Both the position numbers and the translations under genes were made by a program. From Spirochaetia bacterium (GTDB taxonomy: Bacteria; Spirochaetota; Spirochaetia; Treponematales; Breznakiellaceae), in assembly GCA_025997655.1 (NCBI GenBank), contig BNUW01000041.1, positions 1 through 17,684 of the forward strand: a stretch of 17,684 nucleotides of DNA, in the 5' to 3' direction. This document shows positions 7,210-14,126 of this stretch, piece by piece. Numbering within the stretch: position 1 is the stretch's first letter; the number at the start of each line of letters is the position of its first letter. The notes under the pieces were generated by a model. The model saw only the letters and a program-made list of their open reading frames with translations, made no database searches and was not told the DNA's origin.

Positions 7210-8136
7210 ATGAACCTTGAAGCATTTATCCTCGGGTCCGGCGGCATGATGCCCTTGCCGAACCGTCATCTTACATCGGTGTTGCTCAGGCGGGAAGGGG
7301 AGTTGTTCCTGTTTGACGGGGGGGAGGGTACCCAGGTAAGTCTCCGGAAGCTCAACCTCCGGTGGAAGAAGATATCCGTCATCTTTGTCAGCCATACCCA
7401 CGCGGACCACGTTACGGGTATTCCGGGGTTGCTCATGCTGTCCTCCCAGGTGGACAGGGATGATCCCCTCTATATAATAGGCCCCCCGCGGATTGCGGAG
7501 TATATCGAAACCAGTCGCCGGGTGCTGGATATGTATATCAACTACGAGATTATCGTGCAGGAAGTGACCGAGCCGGGGATTGTCTACCAGGGTGAGGGTT
7601 TCCATGTGCGGGCTTTCCCCCTGCGGCATACCAAGCCCTGTTTCGGCTATACTATGGAAGAAGACCCGCGGCCGGGGATGTTCCACCCGGAAAAGGCGGA
7701 AGCCCTGGGGGTGCCCCGGGGGCCCCTGTGGGCTGCGCTCCAGGCCGGGGAAACCGTAACGGCGGCGAATGGCAGCGAGGTGCGGCCCGGCCAGGTGCTG
7801 GGGGAAAAGCGGAAGGGGCGGAAGTTCTCCTTTGTTACCGATACCCTGCCTTTCTCGGAGATCGCCGACGAGGTGCATTACTCCGACTTATTTGTGTGCG
7901 AGGGGATGTTTGAGGGGGCCCTGGAAGAAAGCGCCCGTGAAAAAAAGCACATGACTGCAGAGCAGGCCGCGTATATTGCGGCGGCGGCGGAGGTCAAGAC
8001 GATGGCGCTGATCCACTACAGCCCCCGGTATACGGACTACGATTTAAAGCTGCTTCTGAAAGAGGCGCAAAACATATTTCCCGGAACGATACTGTCCCGG
8101 GACAGGATGGTGTATCCAATTGAGTATGAAGATTGA
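7210..8136 (+). CDS. rnz: Ribonuclease Z (tRNA 3' endonuclease)
   Basis: The 308-residue metallo-beta-lactamase-fold nuclease opens with NLEAFILGSGGMMPLPNRH. It carries the zinc motif H62-T-H64-A-D66-H67. Further likely ligands are His in FPLRHTKPCFGY, Asp in FVTDTLPF and His in MALIHYSPRY. RNase Z cuts CCA-less tRNA precursors after the discriminator base; the adjacent tRNA-Pro is exactly such a substrate. Start ATG 7210 matches the family N-terminus; an in-frame TTG at 7168 would add residues not seen in the family. No Shine-Dalgarno precedes ATG 7210, but TATATT (7197-7202) lies 7 nt upstream, suggesting a leaderless start. The 3' end overlaps the ABC ATPase gene by 11 bp, so the two are probably co-transcribed. 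Confidence 0.92.
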   Translation: MNLEAFILGSGGMMPLPNRHLTSVLLRREGELFLFDGGEGTQVSLRKLNLRWKKISVIFVSHTHADHVTGIPGLLMLSSQVDRDDPLYIIGPPRIAEYIETSRRVLDMYINYEIIVQEVTEPGIVYQGEGFHVRAFPLRHTKPCFGYTMEEDPRPGMFHPEKAEALGVPRGPLWAALQAGETVTAANGSEVRPGQVLGEKRKGRKFSFVTDTLPFSEIADEVHYSDLFVCEGMFEGALEESAREKKHMTAEQAAYIAAAAEVKTMALIHYSPRYTDYDLKLLLKEAQNIFPGTILSRDRMVYPIEYED

Positions 8137-9121
8137 AGTGCATGGACTGACAAAGCGGTACGGTGCAGTCGAAGCGGTACGGGATGTTTCCTTTTCCGTA
8201 GGCCAGGATCAGGTCCTGGGTTTCCTTGGCCCCAACGGCGCGGGGAAGACTACCATCATGAAAATCCTCACCGGCTACCATTTTCCCTCCGGGGGCAAAG
8301 CCCTGGTGGACGGTATTTCCGTGGAGGATGACCCGGTTGGGGTAAAGAAGCGCATCGGCTATCTGCCGGAAAGTGTGCCCCTCTATGGCGATTTAAGCCC
8401 CACAGAATACCTGGGCTTTATCGCCGAGGCCCGGCTTATCCCGAAAACAGAGCGGCGCAAGCGGCTGGAGGGTGCGCTTGACGCCTGCGGTCTCCAACAG
8501 GTGCGCTCCAGGCGGATCGAGAATCTTTCCAAGGGCTACAAACAGCGGGTGGGTTTAGCCCAGGCCATCATCCATGATCCCCCCATCCTTATCCTGGACG
8601 AACCCACCAGCGGGCTGGACCCGAATCAGATCATCGAAATCCGCAGCCTGATAAAGGAACTGGGGAGACGAAAAACAGTAATCCTCTCCACCCATATCCT
8701 CCAGGAAGTTGAGGCGGTCTGTTCCCGGGTGCTTATCCTCAACGAAGGGCGTATAGCCGCCCAGGGGACCCCTGAGGAAATCGCCGGAACCATGAAGGGC
8801 GGGGATAGCTGGGAACTGACCCTCCTGGGCGCGGACATCCACCGTATTCCTGAACAGCTTGCCAAGCTTGACAGTAATGTTAAGCCGGGCAACTTGGAAG
8901 CCCTGGAGGGCGGTGCGGTCAACCTGAGTTTCTTCCTTACCAATGGCGATGATGGCGCCACAGGTGAAGCCGTTGATGGCGAGCGCATCTTTGACTGGGC
9001 GGTGGCAGAGGGATACAAAATCCTCAGGATGAACCGGAAACGGCTGAGCCTGGAGGATATATTTGTGAAGCTGACCAACGAAGGTGGTCAGCCGCTGTCC
9101 AACGAAGGGGGCGAATCATGA
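8126..9121 (+). CDS. ABC transporter ATPase, GldA-like
   Basis: The 331-residue nucleotide-binding subunit has Walker A GPNGAGKT (35-42), the ABC signature LSKGY (134-138), Walker B ILILDEP (154-160), a D-loop SGLDPNQ and H-loop H190 in LSTHILQEVEA. The stretches IGYLPESVPLYGDL and DEPTSGLDPNQIIEIR are typical of the ABC-2/GldA group. A C-terminal extension of about 100 residues follows the ATPase core. It powers the membrane partner encoded next. ATG 8126 is chosen; it overlaps the rnz 3' end, and the TGA overlaps the permease ATG by 4 bp (ATGA), indicating translational coupling. Confidence 0.92.
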   Translation: MKIEVHGLTKRYGAVEAVRDVSFSVGQDQVLGFLGPNGAGKTTIMKILTGYHFPSGGKALVDGISVEDDPVGVKKRIGYLPESVPLYGDLSPTEYLGFIAEARLIPKTERRKRLEGALDACGLQQVRSRRIENLSKGYKQRVGLAQAIIHDPPILILDEPTSGLDPNQIIEIRSLIKELGRRKTVILSTHILQEVEAVCSRVLILNEGRIAAQGTPEEIAGTMKGGDSWELTLLGADIHRIPEQLAKLDSNVKPGNLEALEGGAVNLSFFLTNGDDGATGEAVDGERIFDWAVAEGYKILRMNRKRLSLEDIFVKLTNEGGQPLSNEGGES

Positions 9122-9867
9122 AGCTGATTTCCAGTGGGGTTACTACCCGGCGGGCTCTCGCGCTGGCCCGGAAGGAGCTTTACTCCCATAGTAATTCCCC
9201 GGCATTCTACGGAATAGCGGTGTTCTTTTTGCTGTTTACCTCAATCTGGCTGTTCTACATTCAGCGGTATTTTACCCAGGACGCAGCATCCCTGCGGGGA
9301 TACTTTGCCGCCTTTCCCCTGGCCTTCATCCTGGTCATTCCGGTGATCACCATGAAAAGCTGGGCGGAGGAACGGAAGCTGGGGAGCGTGGAACTTCTCC
9401 TGACCATGCCATTCTCGGAATGGGAACTGGTGTTGGGGAAGTACCTGTCCAGTTTGGGGGTACTCCTGTTCATTCTTATCTTAACCATACCTCTTCCCCT
9501 GAGTCTCCTTCCCCTGGGGCATTTTGACGGCGGGGTTATTGTGGCCGAGTATGTGGGCGCCTTGCTGTTGGGCTCCGCCGCCATATCATTAGGGCTCCTG
9601 CTTTCCAGTTTGTCAAAAAATCAGGCCGGGGCGTTTCTGGGCAGCGCCGTGGTCCTCATGGCAGTAATGCTGGTGCAGCAGATAACCTTCAGCGTTGAAT
9701 TACCCGCCGCTCTTGCGGGGGCTATCAACTTTATTTCCCTGGCCTTTCATTTTGAAAGCTTTGCCAAGGGGCTTATCGATTCCCGGGATTTAGTGTTCTT
9801 CATCCTTGCCACGGTAGTATTTCTGTTCCTCAATACCCGGGTAATCCTGTATCGGAAGTGGAGGTAG
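9118..9867 (+). CDS. ABC-2 type membrane permease, GldF-like
   Basis: The 249-residue integral membrane protein has about six hydrophobic segments (roughly residues 30-50, 62-80, 108-132, 138-162, 170-192, 225-243). A conserved MKSWAEERKLGSVELLLTMPFSEWELVLGKY loop follows the second segment; this charged EERK-x-GS-x-E-LL motif is characteristic of ABC-2/GldF permeases. It pairs with the preceding ATPase. The start shares ATGA with the ATPase stop. The next gene starts 3 bp after its TAG. In Bacteroidetes the homologues support gliding and type IX secretion, but spirochetes lack that system, so the cargo here is unknown. Confidence 0.88.
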   Translation: MKLISSGVTTRRALALARKELYSHSNSPAFYGIAVFFLLFTSIWLFYIQRYFTQDAASLRGYFAAFPLAFILVIPVITMKSWAEERKLGSVELLLTMPFSEWELVLGKYLSSLGVLLFILILTIPLPLSLLPLGHFDGGVIVAEYVGALLLGSAAISLGLLLSSLSKNQAGAFLGSAVVLMAVMLVQQITFSVELPAALAGAINFISLAFHFESFAKGLIDSRDLVFFILATVVFLFLNTRVILYRKWR

Positions 9868-9870
9868 GGG

Positions 9871-11472
9871 ATGACAAAGCGACAAGTTACCATTATTACC
9901 GCCTTATCCATCGCCGCAATGGTTCTGATTGTGCTGATAAGCCAACGCTTATGGTTCCGCCTTGATTTAACGGAAAACAAGGCCTACACCATTTCCCCGG
10001 TGTCCCGGAATCTCCATACCGAAATACCCGACCATGTGCGGATTACCTATTATATCTCAGAAAAGCTGGCCGCCATTCACCCGGCGCCCCGGGAGCTTGA
10101 GGATCTGCTGCGCGAATACACCGCCTATTCCCGCGGCAGGATTCGGCTTACGGTTCGGGACCCCATAAAGGCGGGGCTCAACCGGGAGGTGGAATCCCTG
10201 GGGATCATCCCCCAGCAGATAGAAACCGTGGAACAGGATCAGACAAACTTTGCCATGGTGTATTCCGGCATCGTCATTGAATACCTGGACCAGACCGATG
10301 TGATACCCTTCGCCTTTAATCTTGAAACCCTGGAATACGATTTAACCTCCCGCATACGTACCCTGGTGCGGGGTACCCGGCGGGAAGCGGCTTTCCTGGT
10401 AGGGAACCCAAGGAAGCAATGGTCCCGGGATTACAGCATCCTTAACCAGGCCTTTGCCCAGTCCGGTTTCCGGGTACGGACCATAAACCCCGGCGATGAG
10501 ATCCCCGACAGCCTCCCCGCACTATTTGTGTTGGGCGGTGTGGAAGACCTGGACGACTGGGCGCTCTACCGCATCGACCGGTACATCCAGGGGGGCGGCA
10601 AGGCGCTCTTTGCGCTGGAAGGGGTCTTTGTGGACGACGGCAACGCGCTTCAAAGCCGGGTGATGATAGACAAGGGGCTCCAGGCAATGGTGTCCTTTTA
10701 CGGCGCCACGGTCAAACCGGAACTGGCGCTGGATGTTTCCGCCCTAAGCCTTTCCTACCAGTCGGTGGACCCCTATGGTTCACGGGTTTACCGCATTGTC
10801 CGGTATCCCCTGTGGATAGGCGTACTGCCCGAGAACGGCAATCCCGCCCACCCGGTAACCGCAAGTTTTGGCGGCGTCGATGTGTACTGGGCAAGTCCTT
10901 TAACGCTTAATCCCCCGGAGGGCATAAGCGCAGTCCCCCTGTTCACTACAACCCCGGAAGCATGGTCAGAGACTAAGGACTTTGCCGCCAACCCCGAGCA
11001 GAGCTATCTGTTCCAGGGGGAACTCAACGAAACAAAGGGAGAAAAACTGTTGGGCGCCGCCCTTTCGGGAACGTTTCCCCGTTGGTTTGCGGGGATGGCA
11101 AAGCCGGTACGGGAAGGTTCGGAGGAAGAATTGCCGGACATGCCTACAGAGGCAAAGGAATCCCGCATCATCGTTATCGGTGACACGGACCTGGCTTCAA
11201 CCCTTACCCAGTATACCCGCAGTGATCGTAACTTTGATTTCTTCCTCAAGGCGGCGGACTGGCTGGGGAACGACGACGACATCATCGGTATCCGCAGCCG
11301 CCAATCCTCCCCGGGACGGCTTGACAGGATCACCGATGCTGATAAAAAGGCTGGGGCCATGGCGTTTGCCCGGTCCTTTAATGTGATACTTATTCCCCTG
11401 GCGGTGATTGCCCTGGGGGTGGGCCGCGCATTGCAGCGGCGCCGGAGAAAGGAATCTTCCGATGGTGTATAG
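9871..11472 (+). CDS. GldG-like ABC auxiliary protein
   Basis: The 533-residue protein has an N-terminal membrane anchor (about residues 7-26), then the family signature RLDLTENKAYTISPVSRNL. A large extracytoplasmic part follows, including YYISEKLAAIHPAPRELEDLL and LFVLGGVEDLDDWALYRIDRYIQGGGKALF. A C-terminal membrane helix (about 503-522) ends in a basic tail GRALQRRRRKES. This is the ABC_transp_aux/GldG architecture, thought to work with GldF as a complex subunit. A GGAGG at 9860-9864, inside the end of the permease gene, precedes ATG 9871. The 3' end overlaps the DUF4340 gene by 11 bp. Confidence 0.88.
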   Translation: MTKRQVTIITALSIAAMVLIVLISQRLWFRLDLTENKAYTISPVSRNLHTEIPDHVRITYYISEKLAAIHPAPRELEDLLREYTAYSRGRIRLTVRDPIKAGLNREVESLGIIPQQIETVEQDQTNFAMVYSGIVIEYLDQTDVIPFAFNLETLEYDLTSRIRTLVRGTRREAAFLVGNPRKQWSRDYSILNQAFAQSGFRVRTINPGDEIPDSLPALFVLGGVEDLDDWALYRIDRYIQGGGKALFALEGVFVDDGNALQSRVMIDKGLQAMVSFYGATVKPELALDVSALSLSYQSVDPYGSRVYRIVRYPLWIGVLPENGNPAHPVTASFGGVDVYWASPLTLNPPEGISAVPLFTTTPEAWSETKDFAANPEQSYLFQGELNETKGEKLLGAALSGTFPRWFAGMAKPVREGSEEELPDMPTEAKESRIIVIGDTDLASTLTQYTRSDRNFDFFLKAADWLGNDDDIIGIRSRQSSPGRLDRITDADKKAGAMAFARSFNVILIPLAVIALGVGRALQRRRRKESSDGV

Positions 11473-12415
11473 AAAGAAACTTTTTTTACTGAGCGGTTTA
11501 GTCGGCATCCTGGCGGTAGTATACCTGCTCACCCTTTTCTTTGATCCCGAGCGGGTCAATACCCGGAGCGCAGCATTCCTGTGGCTGGAACCCAAGCTCC
11601 AGGATCAGGCGGACAGCATAGAAATTGCCAAGCCCGGTGAATGGGACAATCCGGTCAAGCTCCTTCGCCGGGGGGATGACTGGTACGCCGGTGAGTATCC
11701 TGCCAAAGATTCCCGTGTGGAGGATCTCCTCCGTGTCCTCTGCAGCCGTGGCGCGTACCCCGTGCGCGGTTCCGCCGCGTCTTCCCACGAACGCTTGGGC
11801 CTCGCTGAAAATGATGCCGCCCGTATTATCGTGCGCGGCGGCGCGGGATTACCCTTGTTGGACCTGCTCATCGGCGGCAGGGATGCTGCGGGGCAGGAAG
11901 TCTATCTGCGGAAGAACGGCCAAAACGAAGTCCGTTCCGGTGAGGACAAGCTTTCGGCCTACATTACCGGCATTGACACCTCCTGGTATAACCTGCGGCT
12001 GTTTCCCGGTTCCCAAGACGCGGCCCTGGTTCAGCGCCTTACCGTGCACCCCTTGCCTTCGGATGAGGGCGGCGTATCTGAGCCCTTTGTCATTACCCGG
12101 AACGGCGGCGGCTGGAGCATAGCGGGGCTGGATGATGAGTCGGTGGATTCCCAAAAGGTGGATACCTATGTGCGGAACATCCTGGACGCCGAGGGCGAGA
12201 ATTTCATCCCCGGCCTTAGCGCCGCCAACGCCGGTTTCAACGACGGCCGGATTGTACTGGAACTGGGTAACGGCGCTTCCCTGAGCATTAGTGTGGGGCC
12301 TCCGCTGCCGGAAAACAAGCGGGGCGCAACGGCGAGCGGATCATCCTATGCGTACACCCTGGCGGAGTGGACCCTTACCCGGCTGTTCCGGGAACCGGCG
12401 TACTTTGTGAAGTGA
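11462..12415 (+). CDS. DUF4340 membrane-anchored protein
   Basis: The 317-residue protein has a short basic N-terminus, one transmembrane helix (about residues 6-24) and a long extracytoplasmic region. Recognisable blocks include the stretch DSIEIAKPGEWDNPVKLLRRGDDWY and later DTSWYNLRLFPGSQ, the repeated Trp-rich beta-type pattern seen in DUF4340. Members commonly follow gldG-type genes; their function is unknown. ATG 11462 is chosen because the purine-rich GGAGAAAGGA at 11443-11452 precedes it and the sequence from there starts with a clean membrane anchor. It is the last gene of the rnz-gld unit; no convincing rho-independent terminator follows. Confidence 0.82.
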   Translation: MVYRKKLFLLSGLVGILAVVYLLTLFFDPERVNTRSAAFLWLEPKLQDQADSIEIAKPGEWDNPVKLLRRGDDWYAGEYPAKDSRVEDLLRVLCSRGAYPVRGSAASSHERLGLAENDAARIIVRGGAGLPLLDLLIGGRDAAGQEVYLRKNGQNEVRSGEDKLSAYITGIDTSWYNLRLFPGSQDAALVQRLTVHPLPSDEGGVSEPFVITRNGGGWSIAGLDDESVDSQKVDTYVRNILDAEGENFIPGLSAANAGFNDGRIVLELGNGASLSISVGPPLPENKRGATASGSSYAYTLAEWTLTRLFREPAYFVK

Positions 12416-12447
12416 GCCGGTTCCAAAACCATAGACCTCACTGACGC

Positions 12448-12485
12448 CACGGACTCCTGCTTTCTTATCCTTTCCTTTGTCCGTG
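12448..12485. repeat. Weak inverted repeat CACGGAC/GTCCGTG after the gld unit
   Basis: CACGGAC (12448-12454) and GTCCGTG (12479-12485) flank 24 pyrimidine-rich bases. The arms resemble the (A)TCCGTG words of the element at 2241-2296, so this may be a degenerate copy. No T-run follows, so a role as terminator is doubtful. Confidence 0.4.
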
Positions 12486-12489
12486 TTGG

Positions 12490-12504
12490 CAGACCAAAGG
12501 TCTG
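12490..12504. repeat. Short palindromic element, sister of the 6-AAA-6 type
   Basis: CAGACC-AAA-GGTCTG has the same length, the same AAA loop and the same inner ACC/GGT arms as the 17-mers at 2605 and 5134, but different outer bases. It lies in the 108-bp spacer between the DUF4340 gene and the convergent GGDEF-like gene. Confidence 0.45.
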
Positions 12505-12523
12505 ACGTGTGGTCGGTGGTTAA

Positions 12524-14071
12524 TTATTCTTCTTTGGATACCTTTTTTGCCTGCTTCTGCACAAAGGCCCGGTATTTCTCCGGGTCGCTCTTAAAGGCCA
12601 CAATCGGGGACTCCGGTTCCAGGGCGGCCCGTTCCAGGGCTTTGGACGCCTCAAGGATGAGCCGGTCCGTTGCAAGAATCCGGCCTGAAAGGGCGCTGAC
12701 GCCGATACGGAGATCGTCCTTATTGGGGAAGATTTCCGGGAGGACCGCCTGTATCTGGTCGTGGAACTGCCGGGCTTTGGCAAAACCCTCTTCAACACTG
12801 CTGCCGGGAAGGATTACGGATAGGCCCCGGTCCCCTCTTTCAACGACAAGCTCCCGAACGGTAAAGAACTGCCGCGCACGGCCGGTGAATGTCCTGAAAA
12901 CCACCGTGTCATCCCCAATGCCGGTCCCGGCGCCGGGGCTTAACTCCATGAGAATCAGCGCCAGATCCTGTTCCGTATCGGAACAGCGGCGCAGCTCCAC
13001 GTCCAGCGTTTCCCGGGTATCGGCGTCCCCGTCAACGGCATCAATGCCGCTGACCGCAGGATTCTCGGCGGGGGATACCAGTTCCGGTGGCTCGGGGGCT
13101 GGAGCCTCCGGTACTGCAGGCTCTAATGCTTCGGGTTTTACGGCCTCCGGTACTGCAGGCTCTGAGGCCGGCTCTAATGTTTCGGGTTTTACGGCCTCCG
13201 GTACTACAGGCTCTGAGGCCGGCTCTAATGTTTCGGGTTTTATGGCCTCCAGTACTGCAGGCTCTGAGGCGGGCTCTAATGCTTCGGGTTTTACGGCCTC
13301 CGGTACTGCAGGCTCTGAGGCCGGCTCTAATGCTTCGGGTTTTACGGCCTCCGGTACTGCAGGCTCTGAGGCCGGCTCTGATGCTTCGGGTTTTACGGCC
13401 TCCGGCGCTGCAGACTCTGAGGCGGGCTCTAATGCTTCGGGTTCCGCAGCCACCGGCGCTGTAGGCTCCGCAGCCGGCACTCCGGGCGATGCCGCTGTTT
13501 TGTCAACGGCTTTCTGCATCTTGTCCGAAACCAGAACCGTCTTTTTGCCGCTGAGGGCGGTAATCAGCAGGGTCACGGCGGAGAGCAGGATGGCGGCTAC
13601 TATGATGAACAGGGATTCCACCAATACGGGTTTAAGGGAGGGAACATCAATGTCATTGGACACCGCCGTGATGGTCGCGTTCCGCAGGCCGTCTATCCGG
13701 AGGGGAGCAAAATGAGGCTCAGAGGAGTCCCCAAACCGGGTCCGGAACCGCGGGATGCCCGCTTCCCAGAAAATGATGGCCCTATTGCTCCGCTCAAAAG
13801 CAAAGTCAAGACCGGAGGGCCCGGTAATAATCACCGCCTGGAGGGTTTTTGAGCCCAAAACGGTGTCCTGTACCGCTTTTTTAAAGGAATCCTGCATGAA
13901 TTCCCGGGGCTCCACGGAAGAGGCGATATCCGTCAGGTCGTAAAATTCCCTCCGGGCCATATCCCGGCGTTCATTGATACCCGCAAGCACCCGTACAATG
14001 CCGGTACCGATGGCCGCCGCATACAATAGGATACTTATCACCGCAATAATTGACGAAACTTTAACTCGCAT
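12524..14071 (-). CDS. Membrane protein with proline-rich repeats and a degenerate GGDEF-like domain
   Basis: The 515-residue protein has two membrane helices (about residues 7-29 and 150-172) around a periplasmic segment of about 120 residues, possibly a sensor. A Pro/Glu/Ala-rich linker (about 195-340) follows, built from six copies of a 17-residue unit. A cytoplasmic C-terminal domain (about 355-500) has the order of a GGDEF fold: LALILMELSP, then a helix, RELVVERGDRGLSVILPG, AKARQFHDQI, LRIGVSALSGR, and LILEASKALERA. The GGDEF active-site loop is replaced by ERGDRG, so c-di-GMP synthesis is unlikely; a receptor or scaffold role is possible. The start is ATG 14071, because upstream codons only extend into the divergent promoter and gene. 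A -10-like TATACT lies 6 nt before the ATG. Confidence 0.7.
   Translation of the reverse strand: MRVKVSSIIAVISILLYAAAIGTGIVRVLAGINERRDMARREFYDLTDIASSVEPREFMQDSFKKAVQDTVLGSKTLQAVIITGPSGLDFAFERSNRAIIFWEAGIPRFRTRFGDSSEPHFAPLRIDGLRNATITAVSNDIDVPSLKPVLVESLFIIVAAILLSAVTLLITALSGKKTVLVSDKMQKAVDKTAASPGVPAAEPTAPVAAEPEALEPASESAAPEAVKPEASEPASEPAVPEAVKPEALEPASEPAVPEAVKPEALEPASEPAVLEAIKPETLEPASEPVVPEAVKPETLEPASEPAVPEAVKPEALEPAVPEAPAPEPPELVSPAENPAVSGIDAVDGDADTRETLDVELRRCSDTEQDLALILMELSPGAGTGIGDDTVVFRTFTGRARQFFTVRELVVERGDRGLSVILPGSSVEEGFAKARQFHDQIQAVLPEIFPNKDDLRIGVSALSGRILATDRLILEASKALERAALEPESPIVAFKSDPEKYRAFVQKQAKKVSKEE
13100..13441. repeat. 51-bp tandem repeat encoding a 17-residue Pro/Glu-rich unit
   Basis: Within the minus-strand GGDEF-like gene, six full units with consensus PEALEPASEPAVPEAVK (residues 211-312) plus a 12-residue partial unit are joined head to tail. 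Copies differ at a few positions (Ser or Thr for the Ala/Leu, an LEAIK variant). This points to recent unit duplication and likely length variation between strains. The unit is not a CRISPR repeat: there are no spacers and the frame is kept. Confidence 0.9.
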
Positions 14072-14126
14072 GGAAATAGTATACACGCTTTTGGTAATCC
14101 TTGCTAGAATGGAGTAGAATATTTGT
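14072..14126. promoter_or_regulatory. Divergent promoter region between the GGDEF-like and MEMO-like genes
   Basis: The 55-bp spacer serves both directions. Rightward, TTGGTA (14091-14096), an 18-bp spacer and TAGAAT (14115-14120) end 6 nt before ATG 14127. A second TAGAAT lies 10 bp upstream (14105-14110). Leftward, TATACT (14083-14078) ends 6 nt before ATG 14071; its -35 is poor. Neither gene has a Shine-Dalgarno, so both transcripts may begin at or next to the start codon. Confidence 0.5.

Noticed and set aside
7207..7878. 223-codon ORF antisense to rnz
   Set aside because: Shadow frame; rnz carries the complete metal-binding motif set.
13100..13441. Possible CRISPR array
   Set aside because: Units are contiguous with no unique spacers, length is a multiple of three and the frame is kept across all copies.
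13087..13464. Plus-strand ORF rich in Leu-Arg-Pro repeats
   Set aside because: It is the antisense reading of the 51-bp tandem repeat in the minus-strand GGDEF-like gene; its periodicity is inherited and it has no start signals.
12477..13715. 412-codon plus-strand ORF
   Set aside because: Ser/Gly/Ala-rich shadow of the minus-strand gene, which has membrane helices, a domain and a plausible promoter.
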